A program made the translations under genes and the position numbers. A stretch of 64,000 nt of DNA. Source: JBHYDC01 sp051861205 (lineage in GTDB: Bacteria; Pseudomonadota; Alphaproteobacteria; Rhizobiales; Pleomorphomonadaceae). Positions 8,642 through 17,611 of this stretch are shown here, in pieces. Each line of letters opens with the position of its first letter. Positions within the stretch are counted from its first letter, which is position 1. Under the pieces are notes generated by a model, which had not been told where the DNA came from, did no database searches, and saw only the letters and a program-made list of their open reading frames with translations. The stretch is taken from the NCBI GenBank assembly GCA_051861205.1, contig JBHYDC010000018.1:1-64000 (forward strand). Reading direction: 5' to 3'.

Positions 8642-9760
8642 TCAGCGCGAAAAAACGAGCACATCGTTCAAATCCACCTCGATACCCACGTCGGTGCCGG
8701 GCGGAAATGCCGCTGCATTACGCACGCGCGCCTTGAGCGGACTGTCGAGGCTGCCAACCGCCACCTCAACAAGCCAGACTTCGCCGAGGAAACGGCGGCG
8801 AATGACCCGGCCGGGAACACCCTGCCCCACCGGCCCAAGGCGGATGCCAGAGAGCCGGATGCAGGCGACCACCGGCGTTCCGCTTGCAATGCCGGGGGCC
8901 GGCATCACGCCGAGCGGGGTCGGCACGGACCGGCCGTCCGCCGTTCCGTCAATTTCGTTCACCTCGGAGAAGAAGCGCGCGGCGAACAGGTCGCAGGGAT
9001 GTTCATAAAGTTCGGCCGGGGTTCCAAGCTGGATCAAACGACCCTGCCGCATCAGCGCGATCCGGTCGGCCATCCGCATGGCCTCTTCCGGATCGTGGGT
9101 GACGACAACGGCCGTGGCGCGGGTTTCGCGCAGAACAGCGAGTGTTTCGTCGCGCACGCTGTCGCGCAGGCGGCGGTCGAGGCCCGAGAAAGGCTCGTCC
9201 ATCAGGAGCACCGAGGGGCGCGGCACAATGGCGCGGGCCAGCGCCACACGCTGCTGCTCGCCGCCGGAAAGCGCGTGGGGATAATCGTCGGCGTAGTCGT
9301 CGAGGCCAACGCGGCCGAGCGCGGCGCGGGCGGCACGTTCGGCGCCTACGGGATCCAAGGAGGTGAGCCCAAACATGACGTTGGCCAGAATGGTCATGTG
9401 CGGAAAAAGCGCGTAGTCCTGAAACATCAGGCCGACGCCGCGCTTTTCAGGCGGCAGGAAGCGCGCGGGACCGGCAACCTCGTAGTTATCAACGACCACC
9501 CGCCCGCCGGTCGGGCGCTCCAGGCCTGCCGCGATCCGCAGCAGCGTCGTTTTTCCGCAACCGGAATGGCCGAGCAGGCAAACGATTTCGCCGGGCTCCA
9601 CATCGAGCGTCACGCCCTTCAGCGAGTGAACGCCGTCATAGTCGTGGGTGACGTCCTCGAAGGTCAGCCGCGAGGCGATCGTCGCGGCTGCGGTGCCACG
9701 CCGCCCCCAGCGGCGCCCAAGGCCCGCACCGGTCGGATCGATCTTGGCGGCTTCGGTCAC
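8642..9760 (-). CDS. Orphan ABC transporter ATP-binding protein, Fe/polyamine/thiamine importer type (FbpC/PotA-like)
   Basis: The 372-residue ATPase has Walker A GHSGCGKTTLLR, Q-loop FQDYALFPH, signature LSGGEQQRVALARA, Walker B VLLMDEPFSGLD and switch histidine VVVTHDPEEA. A C-terminal TOBE/MOP-like region of about 110 residues (ending DLNDVLVFSR) places it in the FbpC/PotA/CysA class that energises solute importers. The GTG start at 9760 has GGGAG seven bases upstream. No permease or binding-protein gene is beside it, so the substrate cannot be deduced; the partner genes must lie elsewhere or be lost. Confidence 0.85.
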   Translation of the reverse strand: MTEAAKIDPTGAGLGRRWGRRGTAAATIASRLTFEDVTHDYDGVHSLKGVTLDVEPGEIVCLLGHSGCGKTTLLRIAAGLERPTGGRVVVDNYEVAGPARFLPPEKRGVGLMFQDYALFPHMTILANVMFGLTSLDPVGAERAARAALGRVGLDDYADDYPHALSGGEQQRVALARAIVPRPSVLLMDEPFSGLDRRLRDSVRDETLAVLRETRATAVVVTHDPEEAMRMADRIALMRQGRLIQLGTPAELYEHPCDLFAARFFSEVNEIDGTADGRSVPTPLGVMPAPGIASGTPVVACIRLSGIRLGPVGQGVPGRVIRRRFLGEVWLVEVAVGSLDSPLKARVRNAAAFPPGTDVGIEVDLNDVLVFSR

Positions 9761-9809
9761 GCTCCAACTCCCGTCGTGTATCCGTAGCTAAGCTCTGCGC
9801 GGGCGGCTT

Positions 9810-10526
9810 TCAAATCGTGCCGTCCGTCAAAGTCGCGCTGGAATAGTCGAGAAGGTCGGGGGCGTCCAGCGGATCCTCGTCAGGGGTCAGCGTATCGTCG
9901 GCGTTCGGCATAGGAATATTGAAGCCGGGCGGAATGTTACCCTCCAACAGCCCCGCCCCGCGCAACTCGTCGAGACCGGGCAGATCGCCGATCATCTCAA
10001 GCCCGAAGTGAACGAGGAAGGCGTCCGTCGTGCCGTAGGTAATCGGGCGGCCCGGCGTGCGGCGGCGGCCTCGCATGCGTATCCAGCCGGTTTCCAAAAG
10101 CACGTCCACGGTGCCTTTGGAGGTGGCAACGCCGCGAATCTCCTCGATTTCGGCGCGCGTGACCGGCTGGTGATAGGCAATGATCGCCAGCGTTTCGAGG
10201 GCCGCGCGGGAGAGCTTTTTCGGCTCGATCGCCTCCTCGCGCAGGAGAAACCCGAGGTCGTCGGCCGTGCGGAACATCCAAAGCCCGGCGACCTTGACGA
10301 GATTGACGCCGCGCGGCGCATAGATCGCGGAAAGATCCGCCAGTACGGCCTTGATATCCGTGCCGGCGGGAAGGCGGGCGGCGAGATCGGCCTCCGACAG
10401 CGGCATGGCGGCAGCGAAAAGCAGGGCCTCCGTCACGCGCAGGGCCATGATGCGGGCCTCGTCCGGATCCGGCGCGGGGAGTGATAGGCCGGGAATTTCC
10501 GGCTCATCTTCAAGCCAGCCGATCAC
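9810..10526 (-). CDS. scpB: Segregation and condensation protein ScpB
   Basis: ScpB works with ScpA and SMC in chromosome condensation. The 238-residue product carries two winged-helix blocks, including RAALETLAIIAYHQPVTRAE and EIRGVATSKGTVDVLLE, the strongest ScpB signature. The start is a GTG at 10526 that overlaps the scpA stop (GTGA); the frame stays open further upstream, but that part lies inside scpA. The C-terminal 50 residues are acidic and low in complexity. Confidence 0.94.
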   Translation of the reverse strand: MIGWLEDEPEIPGLSLPAPDPDEARIMALRVTEALLFAAAMPLSEADLAARLPAGTDIKAVLADLSAIYAPRGVNLVKVAGLWMFRTADDLGFLLREEAIEPKKLSRAALETLAIIAYHQPVTRAEIEEIRGVATSKGTVDVLLETGWIRMRGRRRTPGRPITYGTTDAFLVHFGLEMIGDLPGLDELRGAGLLEGNIPPGFNIPMPNADDTLTPDEDPLDAPDLLDYSSATLTDGTI

Positions 10527-11356
10527 GGCGCGGCCTCGTCGGAGGGGGGCGCGGCGCGAATGTAGAGCGGCTGGAACGCGCCGGACTGCCGCAGCTCCAG
10601 CTTGCCCTCCCGCACCATCTCCAAGGCGGCGGAAAAGGTTGAGGCGCGCACGGTCGGAATCATCTCCGGGCCGGTCATATAGGGAATGAGGAAGGCCTCC
10701 ACCGGCGACCACTTCACGGCCTCGCCAAGCAAACGGCCTAGGATTTCACGGGCTTCCGCCAGCGCCCAAACCGTGCGGCGCCGAACCTGGACGCGGTTCA
10801 CAATGTGGCGCTGGCGCTGTGAGGCATAAGCCGACAGAAGGTCGTAGAGCGAAGCGTCCCAGGCGTTGAGGCGGGCAATATCCAGCGGTTCCGGCGCGCC
10901 TCTCGCAAACACGTCGCGGCCAAGGCGCATGCGGCTCATAAGGCGGGCGGATGCCTGACGCATCGCTTCGAGCCGCTTCAGGCGGAAAGCGAGGATGGCG
11001 GCCAGTTCCTCGGCGGTCGGTTCGTCGTCGTCAGTTTCCGGTTCGGGCAACAACAGGCGGGACTTGAGATAGGCCAGCCACGCGGCCATCACGAGATAGT
11101 CGGCCGCAAGCTCCAGACGAAGACGCCGGGCCGCTTCGACGAAGACGAGATATTGATCCGCGAGCGCCAAGATCGAAATCTTGGCCAGATCGACCTTCTG
11201 GTTGCGGGCCAGCGTCAAGAGCAGATCGAGCGGGCCCTCGAAACCTGCGACATCCACGATAAGGGCAGTATCGGCAGCGCGCGCGGCCACGTCCTCCCAT
11301 TCGCTGATCGCGACGGGCGTAAGCGTATCCGGGTTCTGGGGGCGGGCCGCCTCCAC
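10523..11356 (-). CDS. scpA: Segregation and condensation protein ScpA
   Basis: A 277-residue kleisin subunit of the SMC-ScpAB condensin. The N-terminal block FEGPLDLLLTLARNQKVDLAKI (about residues 39-60) is the diagnostic SMC-binding region, followed by LADQYLVFVEAA and LVMAAWLAYLKSRLLLP. The C-terminal winged helix (about 200-265) contains VRASTFSAALEMV. It is preceded by nagZ and overlaps scpB by four bases, a common alphaproteobacterial arrangement. Confidence 0.95.
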   Translation of the reverse strand: MEAARPQNPDTLTPVAISEWEDVAARAADTALIVDVAGFEGPLDLLLTLARNQKVDLAKISILALADQYLVFVEAARRLRLELAADYLVMAAWLAYLKSRLLLPEPETDDDEPTAEELAAILAFRLKRLEAMRQASARLMSRMRLGRDVFARGAPEPLDIARLNAWDASLYDLLSAYASQRQRHIVNRVQVRRRTVWALAEAREILGRLLGEAVKWSPVEAFLIPYMTGPEMIPTVRASTFSAALEMVREGKLELRQSGAFQPLYIRAAPPSDEAAP

Positions 11357-11388
11357 TCCAATCTCCGTCGTCAGGCCGAACGGCCGGC

Positions 11389-12408
11389 TCAGATGCTGGC
11401 GCCCGCGTCGAAGGCGGCGACGGCCGTCTCCACCCGGCGGACCATGGCTTCGATATCGACCCTAGCGGGCGTGCGGAGCGTTCTCAATGCCGCATCGGCC
11501 CGTTCGAGCGCTCGTCCCCCGAGTTCGGGGGCGGCGGCGGCCACATCTTCCATTTCCGCCATCACGCCGTTGCAGTGAAGCGCTATGTCGCAGCCCGCTT
11601 TCAACGCGCGGTCGGTGCGCTCGCCGAGCGAGCCGGACAGCGCGCTCATCGACATGTCGTCGGTGAAGAGAAGGCCTTCAAATCCGATCAGGCCGCGAAT
11701 GATCTCATCGATCACGATGCGCGACTGGGTCGCCGGGTTCACCGGATCGACGGCGGTGAAAAGGAGATGGCAGGTCATCGCCGCCGGAAGGTCCGAAAGC
11801 GCCACGAAGGGCGCGAAATCCAGCGCTTCAAGCTCGTCGATCGCCGCGCCCACCACCGGCAGCGCGTGGTGACTGTCTACGATGGCGCGGCCGTGGCCGG
11901 GGATATGCTTGATGACGGGCATAACGCCGCCGTCGAGTAGGCCTTCCGCCATCGCACGCCCGCAGGCGGCGACCAGATGGGCGTCACCGCCGTAGGAGCG
12001 GTCGCCGATGGCGTCGGTGGTACCGGCAACGCGAAAGTCGAGGCAGGGCGCGCAATCGATGGTGATGCCGACCTCCGCCAGATCGGCAGCGATCACCCGC
12101 GCCGCGTCGCGGACCAGCGAAACGTCGCCGCTCAGCGCAACAGCACCGGCGAGGCGGGCGGCGGAGGGGTATTTGCGCCAATGCGGTGGACCCATGCGCT
12201 GAACACGGCCGCCCTCCTGGTCGATGAGAACAGGCGCATTCCAGCCAACCGCCGTGCGAAAATCGTCCGTCAGGCGGCGGATCTGATCGCGGTCAACCAC
12301 ATTGCGGCGGAAGAGAATGAGGCCCCAGGGCGCGGCAGCAGCGAGGAAGCGGCGTTCGGCATCAGTGAGCACGGGGCCGGAGAGCCCGGTGACAAAGGCG
12401 CACGTCAT
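11389..12408 (-). CDS. nagZ: Beta-N-acetylhexosaminidase NagZ
   Basis: This cytoplasmic GH3 enzyme removes GlcNAc from anhydromuropeptides during cell-wall recycling. The 339-residue product has the KHIPGHG block with the catalytic His/Asp loop (HGRAIVDSHHALP) and the nucleophile-containing FTDDMSMSAL. I chose the ATG at 12408 (MTCAFVTGLSG) because GGAG lies six bases upstream and NagZ proteins begin this way; ATGs at 12420 and 12459 are in frame but less well supported. It lies between the SPOR gene and scpA. Confidence 0.93.
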   Translation of the reverse strand: MTCAFVTGLSGPVLTDAERRFLAAAAPWGLILFRRNVVDRDQIRRLTDDFRTAVGWNAPVLIDQEGGRVQRMGPPHWRKYPSAARLAGAVALSGDVSLVRDAARVIAADLAEVGITIDCAPCLDFRVAGTTDAIGDRSYGGDAHLVAACGRAMAEGLLDGGVMPVIKHIPGHGRAIVDSHHALPVVGAAIDELEALDFAPFVALSDLPAAMTCHLLFTAVDPVNPATQSRIVIDEIIRGLIGFEGLLFTDDMSMSALSGSLGERTDRALKAGCDIALHCNGVMAEMEDVAAAAPELGGRALERADAALRTLRTPARVDIEAMVRRVETAVAAFDAGASI

Positions 12409-12483
12409 GATCGGCTCCATGCCCTGGCAATAACCTGCGGACCAAACAGCAGTCCGCAAGCTTGCTGTAGCCGATTCTTGAGG

Positions 12484-13956
12484 CTAATTCCGGGCGATCA
12501 GACAGTCGCTGCCCGCAGCCTTGAGCGATTCACAAAGACTGATCGCCTCGTCACGCGACGCAGCGGCCACGCGAATGCGGTAGAAAATGCCCTTGGCTCC
12601 AAGGTCGGCGCGCTGAATGTCCGGAGACAGTCCGCTCAGCACACCTGGATACTTGCGTTGCAGCGCGGTGAAGGTGGCGAGCGCGTCGCCTTCGCTCTTC
12701 TGCGATGCGATCTGCACGAAGGCACTGCCGGCCGGAGCCAGAGCCGCTGCGGCGGGCGCAACGGGTTCAAGCGATGCGACCTGCTGCTCGGGCACAGCGG
12801 CCGTGTTGGCCGATGCGCCAAGATCAAGCGGGCCTTCAGCGGACGCGGACGTCGCCGGCGACGGGCGGGCTCGTGGAGCCGGCGCATCGACGAGACCGCT
12901 TAGCGTTGCCGTTTGATCGGCGGACGCGACTTCAATTTCCTGCATGCCCGGCAGATCCGGCAGCGCGGAGCCGTCAGCGGCGCTCGCGGTCGTGGTGGTA
13001 TCGACGACCATGGTTTCGTCGATGGGCGGAAGTCCAGCGGCCGAGCCATCGTCGGCTTCGGTGCTCGCCTCTGCCACAGCGCCCGACGCGCCGGGCAGCG
13101 TCGTCTCCAAGCGTCGCGCTTCCGCGGACAACGAGGGGGGCGGGCCGTCGGGAGATTCGATGATGGTGCCGTCCGGCTTCACAAGAACCGTGCGAACGCG
13201 GCGAGGACCCGACAACGCGGGATCCACCGGCTCGGAAGCCACTTCTTGACCATCCGGGAGGATGACGCGGGAAACCTGCGGGGTAACGGGCGGAAGATCG
13301 GGAACGCTCTCGTCGCGCGCCTGAAGGCGCTCTTCGCCCTTGGGAACGGTGGTGCCGTCCAAGCCGAACACGGCCTGACCGTCCACCGACTCCTCGATGC
13401 TGTCGCCGGCGTCCGGGACGACCTTGTAGGGGCCGGTCGGGGCGAGCACGAGTGAAGGCCCGTTCAATCCGCTGTCGCCGGCGATCAACTGCCAGCCGAC
13501 AAAGCCCGCGACGACGATCACAAACGCACCAAAGGCAGCCGCAATTAGGCCGAAGCGCTTGCGGGCGCGCGGCTCGGGGGCCAGTTCGGCGGCTTGGCGA
13601 GCGTGGTAAGCGTTGGTGTAGCTCTCAGGCGGCGAGTTATCAAACTGGAAATCGTCGGGAAGGCTGGCCATCGCCTCGTCGTCCCACGCATCATAAACGG
13701 TGGCCTGCATCGGCCGGCCGGGCTCGCCGTGGGCGTAGGCCGCGCCAGATTTGCCGAAGGGGGCGTCCATCTCGGCCATCATGGCATCGGCCAGTTCGTC
13801 CGTCGTTAGCGGGCGGCGGGTCACCGATTCAATGTCCGCTTCCACAAGGCGCACGAGGTCCGCCATGGGATCGTCGTTGCCCCATGTGTCCAGGGATTCG
13901 TTCGGTTGGTCGAACGACGGCTCATTGTTGCGGGGTACGCGACGACTATTGAACAT
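12484..13956 (-). CDS. SPOR-domain membrane protein
   Basis: The 490-residue product has an acidic cytoplasmic N-terminal part, one transmembrane helix at about residues 135-158, a long Pro/Ala/Ser/Glu-rich periplasmic linker, and a C-terminal SPOR domain in the last 80 residues (SAFVQIASQKSEGDALATF to SDCLIARN). SPOR domains bind denuded glycan strands at the septum, so a division-site role is likely. The chosen ATG (13956) has the purine run AGAGAGAG about nine bases upstream. In-frame ATGs at 14016 and 14022 would add about 20 residues and bring the gene closer to argS. The argS-SPOR-nagZ-scpA-scpB order is typical of Alphaproteobacteria. Confidence 0.88.
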   Translation of the reverse strand: MFNSRRVPRNNEPSFDQPNESLDTWGNDDPMADLVRLVEADIESVTRRPLTTDELADAMMAEMDAPFGKSGAAYAHGEPGRPMQATVYDAWDDEAMASLPDDFQFDNSPPESYTNAYHARQAAELAPEPRARKRFGLIAAAFGAFVIVVAGFVGWQLIAGDSGLNGPSLVLAPTGPYKVVPDAGDSIEESVDGQAVFGLDGTTVPKGEERLQARDESVPDLPPVTPQVSRVILPDGQEVASEPVDPALSGPRRVRTVLVKPDGTIIESPDGPPPSLSAEARRLETTLPGASGAVAEASTEADDGSAAGLPPIDETMVVDTTTTASAADGSALPDLPGMQEIEVASADQTATLSGLVDAPAPRARPSPATSASAEGPLDLGASANTAAVPEQQVASLEPVAPAAAALAPAGSAFVQIASQKSEGDALATFTALQRKYPGVLSGLSPDIQRADLGAKGIFYRIRVAAASRDEAISLCESLKAAGSDCLIARN

Positions 13957-14039
13957 CGGTATCGGCTCTCTCTGCCAACGTTCGCCGCCTTGAACCGTTT
14001 GACTCGGCCTCTGCATGATCATGCAGGCGGCTTGTCAAA

Positions 14040-15791
14040 TCAACGCATCTCATCCGGAGCGCCGACGCCGAGTATACCGAGGCCCGACGCAAGCACAATC
14101 GTAACAGCCCGGACGAGAGCAAGACGAGCTTGGGTCGACAGTGGATCGTTACGGTTAACAAAGCGTAATTGCTGGTTTTCTTTGCCCCGGTTCCAATGCG
14201 TGTGGAACGTGGCCGCGAGGTCGTGGAGGTAAAAAGCGATCCGGTGTGGCTCATGCGCCTCGGCTGCGGCCTCAACGATTCGCGGAAATTCGGCGATTCG
14301 CTTGGCAAGCTCCAGCTCGCCTTCGTCCACCAAATGAGCCAACGGAGCGGTCGTCACGTCGAAGGATGCGAGCTCCGGCGCCTGTTCCTCGGCCTGGCGG
14401 AACACCGATTTGCAGCGGGCGTGCGCGTATTGCACGTAGAACACCGGGTTGTCCTTGGACTGCTCCTTCACCTTGGCGAAGTCGAAATCCAGCGGCGCGT
14501 CGTTCTTGCGCATGAGCATCATGAAGCGCACGGCGTCGCGGCCGACTTCCTCGACGACCTCGCGCAGCGTGATGAAATCGCCGGAGCGCTTCGACATTTT
14601 CACCGGTTCGCCCGCGCGAAACAGCTTCACGAGCTGGCAGAGGCGAACGATCACCTTCGCCTCGCCGCCGGAAATGGCGTTGCCCACCGCCTCCAGCCGC
14701 TTCACATAGCCGCCGTGGTCGGCGCCTAGAATGAAGATCATCTGCCGGAAGCCGCGCAGATACTTGGAGCGGAAGTAGGCGACGTCGGCCGCGAAATAGG
14801 TGTAGCTGCCATCGGATTTCAGCAGCGGACGGTCGATATCGTCGCCGAAATCGGAGGCGCGCAGAAGGGTTTGCTCGCGGTCTTCCCAGTCTTCAGGCAA
14901 TTGCCCTTTCGGCGGCGGAAGACGGCCGTCATAGACGAGGTTGCGCGCGCGCAGGTCTTCGATCACGTCGTCGATTTCGGACCGGTTGTCCGGCCCCCGG
15001 TCGTGCAGCGTCCGCTCGGAGAAGAATGTCTCATGGCGCACGCCGAGAAATTCCAGGTCGCCCCGGATCATGTCCATCATCATCGCAATCGCGAGATTGC
15101 GGACGATAGGAAACCATTCCTCCTCCGGCATCGCCAGCAAAGCGTCGCCGTGGTCGCGCTTCAGCGTTTCGCCGACCGGAATGAGATAGTCGCCGGGATA
15201 GAAGCCTTCGGGGATCTCGATCGTTTCGCCCAGCGCCTCGCGGTAGCGCAGGTAGGCGGAGCGGGCGAGGACATCCACCTGCCCGCCCGCGTCGTTGATG
15301 TAGTATTCCTTGGTCACGTCGAACCCGGCAAACGCAAGCAAACCGCCCAGCGCATCGCCCACCACCGCGCCCCGGCAATGGCCCACGTGCATCGGGCCGG
15401 TCGGGTTGGCGGAAACATATTCCACGTTGACCTTCACGCCCTTACCGAGCGTGGACCGGCCGTATCCCTCTGGATTATGTAGCACATTCGAGAGCAATCC
15501 CGTCCAGACGGACTGCCCAAGCCGCAGGTTGATGAAGCCGGGGCCGGCAACCTCAACGCCCGTCACATCGGGATCGGCGGCAAGCGCGGCGGCGATCTTT
15601 TCGGCCAGATCGCGCGGCTTCATACCAAGGGGCTTGGCGAGCATCATCGCGGCATTGCAGGCGATGTCGCCGTGGCTCGGATCGCGCGGCGGCTCCACGG
15701 TGACGCGGGCCAGATCGGCGTCCGCTACGCCAAGGTCGAGCCCGCGAATGGCCGCCCGGATGCGATCGCCAAAAATCTGGAACACGTTCAT
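14040..15791 (-). CDS. argS: Arginyl-tRNA synthetase
   Basis: This 583-residue class I synthetase charges tRNA-Arg. An N-terminal Add-1 domain of about 110 residues precedes the HIGH-type motif, here HVGH at residues 135-138 (NPTGPMHVGH). KMSKRSGD is the KMSKS-type motif. The all-helical anticodon-binding domain fills the C-terminus, ending GAPDEMR. The start at 15791 (MNVFQIFGD) is preceded by CAGGGGG; the frame extends 30 codons upstream into dgt without support. Confidence 0.96.
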   Translation of the reverse strand: MNVFQIFGDRIRAAIRGLDLGVADADLARVTVEPPRDPSHGDIACNAAMMLAKPLGMKPRDLAEKIAAALAADPDVTGVEVAGPGFINLRLGQSVWTGLLSNVLHNPEGYGRSTLGKGVKVNVEYVSANPTGPMHVGHCRGAVVGDALGGLLAFAGFDVTKEYYINDAGGQVDVLARSAYLRYREALGETIEIPEGFYPGDYLIPVGETLKRDHGDALLAMPEEEWFPIVRNLAIAMMMDMIRGDLEFLGVRHETFFSERTLHDRGPDNRSEIDDVIEDLRARNLVYDGRLPPPKGQLPEDWEDREQTLLRASDFGDDIDRPLLKSDGSYTYFAADVAYFRSKYLRGFRQMIFILGADHGGYVKRLEAVGNAISGGEAKVIVRLCQLVKLFRAGEPVKMSKRSGDFITLREVVEEVGRDAVRFMMLMRKNDAPLDFDFAKVKEQSKDNPVFYVQYAHARCKSVFRQAEEQAPELASFDVTTAPLAHLVDEGELELAKRIAEFPRIVEAAAEAHEPHRIAFYLHDLAATFHTHWNRGKENQQLRFVNRNDPLSTQARLALVRAVTIVLASGLGILGVGAPDEMR

Positions 15792-15855
15792 GGAATACCC
15801 CCTGCCCCCGCGACTGGCGGTCGTGGACGCGCTGCATCTCGAAGCGGTTCGGGGC

Positions 15856-17073
15856 CTAACGCAAATCGGGGGTGTCGTCAAACCAGCGGTGGTGTTCTTG
15901 GATGGCGAAGCGGTCGGTCATGCCGGCGATATAGTCGCCCACGCGGCGGGCGAGCGTCCAGTCATCGCAGCCGGAGAGATCGCCGCGCCATTCGTCGGGC
16001 ATGGCTTCGGGGTGGCCCACGTAATGCCTGTAGAGATCGCGCACCACCTGATCGGCGCCCTGCCGCACCCGCATCACATCGGGGTGGCGATACATGCGCG
16101 GGAATAGGAAGCGCTTTATGGACCGGTCGATTTCCGCCATTTCCGGCGAAAAACCAACGAGCGTCCGCCCCGCATGCCGCACGTCGTCGGCCGATTGCGG
16201 CATGGCGTCGGCAAGGCGCCCGAGCGAGGCAGCTATCACGTCCTCCACCATGGCGGTGATCAGGCGGCGGGTGATTTCGTTGATCGTGCGGCTCTCATCA
16301 AGGCCGGGATACTTCTGTTCGATCGCGACAAGGAAATCGCCGATCAGCGGCAGGCCGTGAAGATCCGAAACGGCGAACAGGCGGGCGCGCAGGCCGTCGT
16401 CAATGTCGTGCGCGTCATAGGCTATGTCATCGGCGATCGCGGCGGCTTGCGCCTCGGCGCTGGCGTGTGTGCTAATCTCCAGCCCCTGCCAGCCGGGATA
16501 GGCGGTCAGCGCGATAGGAAGCCCGCGTTCCGCATGGCGCCCGGTCGCGTTTCCATCCGCGTCGGTCAACGGACCGTTGTGCTTGACGAGGCCCTCCAGC
16601 GTTTCCCAGGAGAGATTGAGCCCGTCGAATTCCGCATAGCGCCGCTCCAGCGCCGTGACGATGCGAAGCGATTGGGCATTGTGGTCGAAGCCGCCGAAGG
16701 GCGCGAGGCAGGCGTCCAGTGCGTCCTCGCCGGTATGGCCGAAGGGCGTGTGGCCAAGGTCGTGGGCGAGCGCCAGCGCCTCCGCGAGATCTTCGTCCAG
16801 ACGTAAGGCGCGGGCGAGCGCGCGGGCGATTTGGGCAACCTCGATCGTGTGGGTCAGGCGCGTGCGGTAGTGATCGCCCTCGTGATAGACGAAAACCTGG
16901 GTCTTATGCTTCAGGCGGCGGAAAGCGGTGGAGTGGATGATCCGGTCGCGGTCGCGCTGGAACGGGGTGCGCGTTGGGCTTTCCGGCTCCGGTACGAGGC
17001 GCCCGCGGGTGGCGGCGGGATCGACGGCAAAGGGCGCGCGCGGCTCCGTGCCGAACCCAAGTGTGGTGACCAC
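15856..17073 (-). CDS. dgt: Deoxyguanosinetriphosphate triphosphohydrolase-like protein
   Basis: An HD-domain enzyme that converts dNTPs to deoxynucleosides and triphosphate. Motifs include the first metal-binding histidine (RTRLTHTIEVAQIA), the HD pair in ALAHDLGHTPFGHTGED, and the family hallmark RDRDRIIHSTAFRRLKHKTQVF. The start is set at GTG 17073 because GGGAGGAGG lies about seven bases upstream and the protein then begins as family members do; a frame-open ATG at 17124 would add 17 residues. Length is 405 residues. It precedes argS and faces erpA divergently. Confidence 0.92.
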   Translation of the reverse strand: MVTTLGFGTEPRAPFAVDPAATRGRLVPEPESPTRTPFQRDRDRIIHSTAFRRLKHKTQVFVYHEGDHYRTRLTHTIEVAQIARALARALRLDEDLAEALALAHDLGHTPFGHTGEDALDACLAPFGGFDHNAQSLRIVTALERRYAEFDGLNLSWETLEGLVKHNGPLTDADGNATGRHAERGLPIALTAYPGWQGLEISTHASAEAQAAAIADDIAYDAHDIDDGLRARLFAVSDLHGLPLIGDFLVAIEQKYPGLDESRTINEITRRLITAMVEDVIAASLGRLADAMPQSADDVRHAGRTLVGFSPEMAEIDRSIKRFLFPRMYRHPDVMRVRQGADQVVRDLYRHYVGHPEAMPDEWRGDLSGCDDWTLARRVGDYIAGMTDRFAIQEHHRWFDDTPDLR

Positions 17074-17112
17074 GCGCCCTCCTCCCGGTCCGATCAAAAA
17101 TCGCGGTTGCAA

Positions 17113-17141
17113 TTGACCGTACATTGCTTGGTACTTAGCTA
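17113..17141 (+). promoter_or_regulatory. Possible sigma-70-type promoter for erpA
   Basis: In the 116-base divergent region between dgt and erpA, TTGACC (17113-17118) and TAGCTA (17136-17141) are separated by 17 bases, about 50 bases upstream of erpA. The -35 matches well, the -10 only partly, so this is tentative. Confidence 0.3.
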
Positions 17142-17189
17142 TTAGGAAACGCGCCTTACAAACGCGCCGCTCATGAGTTGGACTCGATC

Positions 17190-17549
17190 ATGACCGAACA
17201 CAGTATTCACACCCATTCTATCGATAGTGTGACCCTAACGGAGCGCGCGGCCAAGCGAATCGCGAAAATCGTCGCCAAAGATCCGACCAAGCGCGCCTTG
17301 CGCGTGTCGGTGGAAGGCGGAGGCTGTTCCGGCTTTTCCTATAAGTTCGACCTGACAGACGGCGCGGCAGCCGATGACGATGTCGTGATCGGCCGTGACG
17401 ACGCAACGGTTCTAATCGATGCGGTATCCCTGCCCTTCATGGCGGGATCGGAGATCGACTTCGTAGACGATCTCATCGGCCAGAGCTTCCAGATCAAGAA
17501 CCCCAACGCCACCGCAAGCTGCGGCTGCGGAACGAGCTTTTCGCTCTAA
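17190..17549 (+). CDS. erpA: Iron-sulfur cluster insertion protein ErpA (HesB/IscA family)
   Basis: The 119-residue A-type carrier has the three conserved cysteines: one in GGGCSGFSY and two in the C-terminal CGCGTSFS. It delivers Fe-S clusters to target apoproteins; the complex I subunits encoded later in the window are plausible clients, but no direct link is shown. I use the ATG at 17190; a TTG at 17178 would add four residues. It is a single-gene unit, divergent from dgt and closed by a strong hairpin. Confidence 0.92.
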   Translation: MTEHSIHTHSIDSVTLTERAAKRIAKIVAKDPTKRALRVSVEGGGCSGFSYKFDLTDGAAADDDVVIGRDDATVLIDAVSLPFMAGSEIDFVDDLIGQSFQIKNPNATASCGCGTSFSL

Positions 17550-17580
17550 AATCATGGCCCGGTTCAACGGGCCATGATTT
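17549..17580. terminator. Strong bidirectional terminator hairpin between erpA and the macroglobulin gene
   Basis: A perfect 13-bp stem (17549-17561 with 17568-17580) and a six-base loop begins at the erpA stop. The stem is flanked by A on the left and T on the right, so each strand ends in a short T run. The genes on either side converge. Confidence 0.8.
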
Positions 17581-17611
17581 CAGTCTCCAACTGACGACCG
17601 GCCATCCCCGC

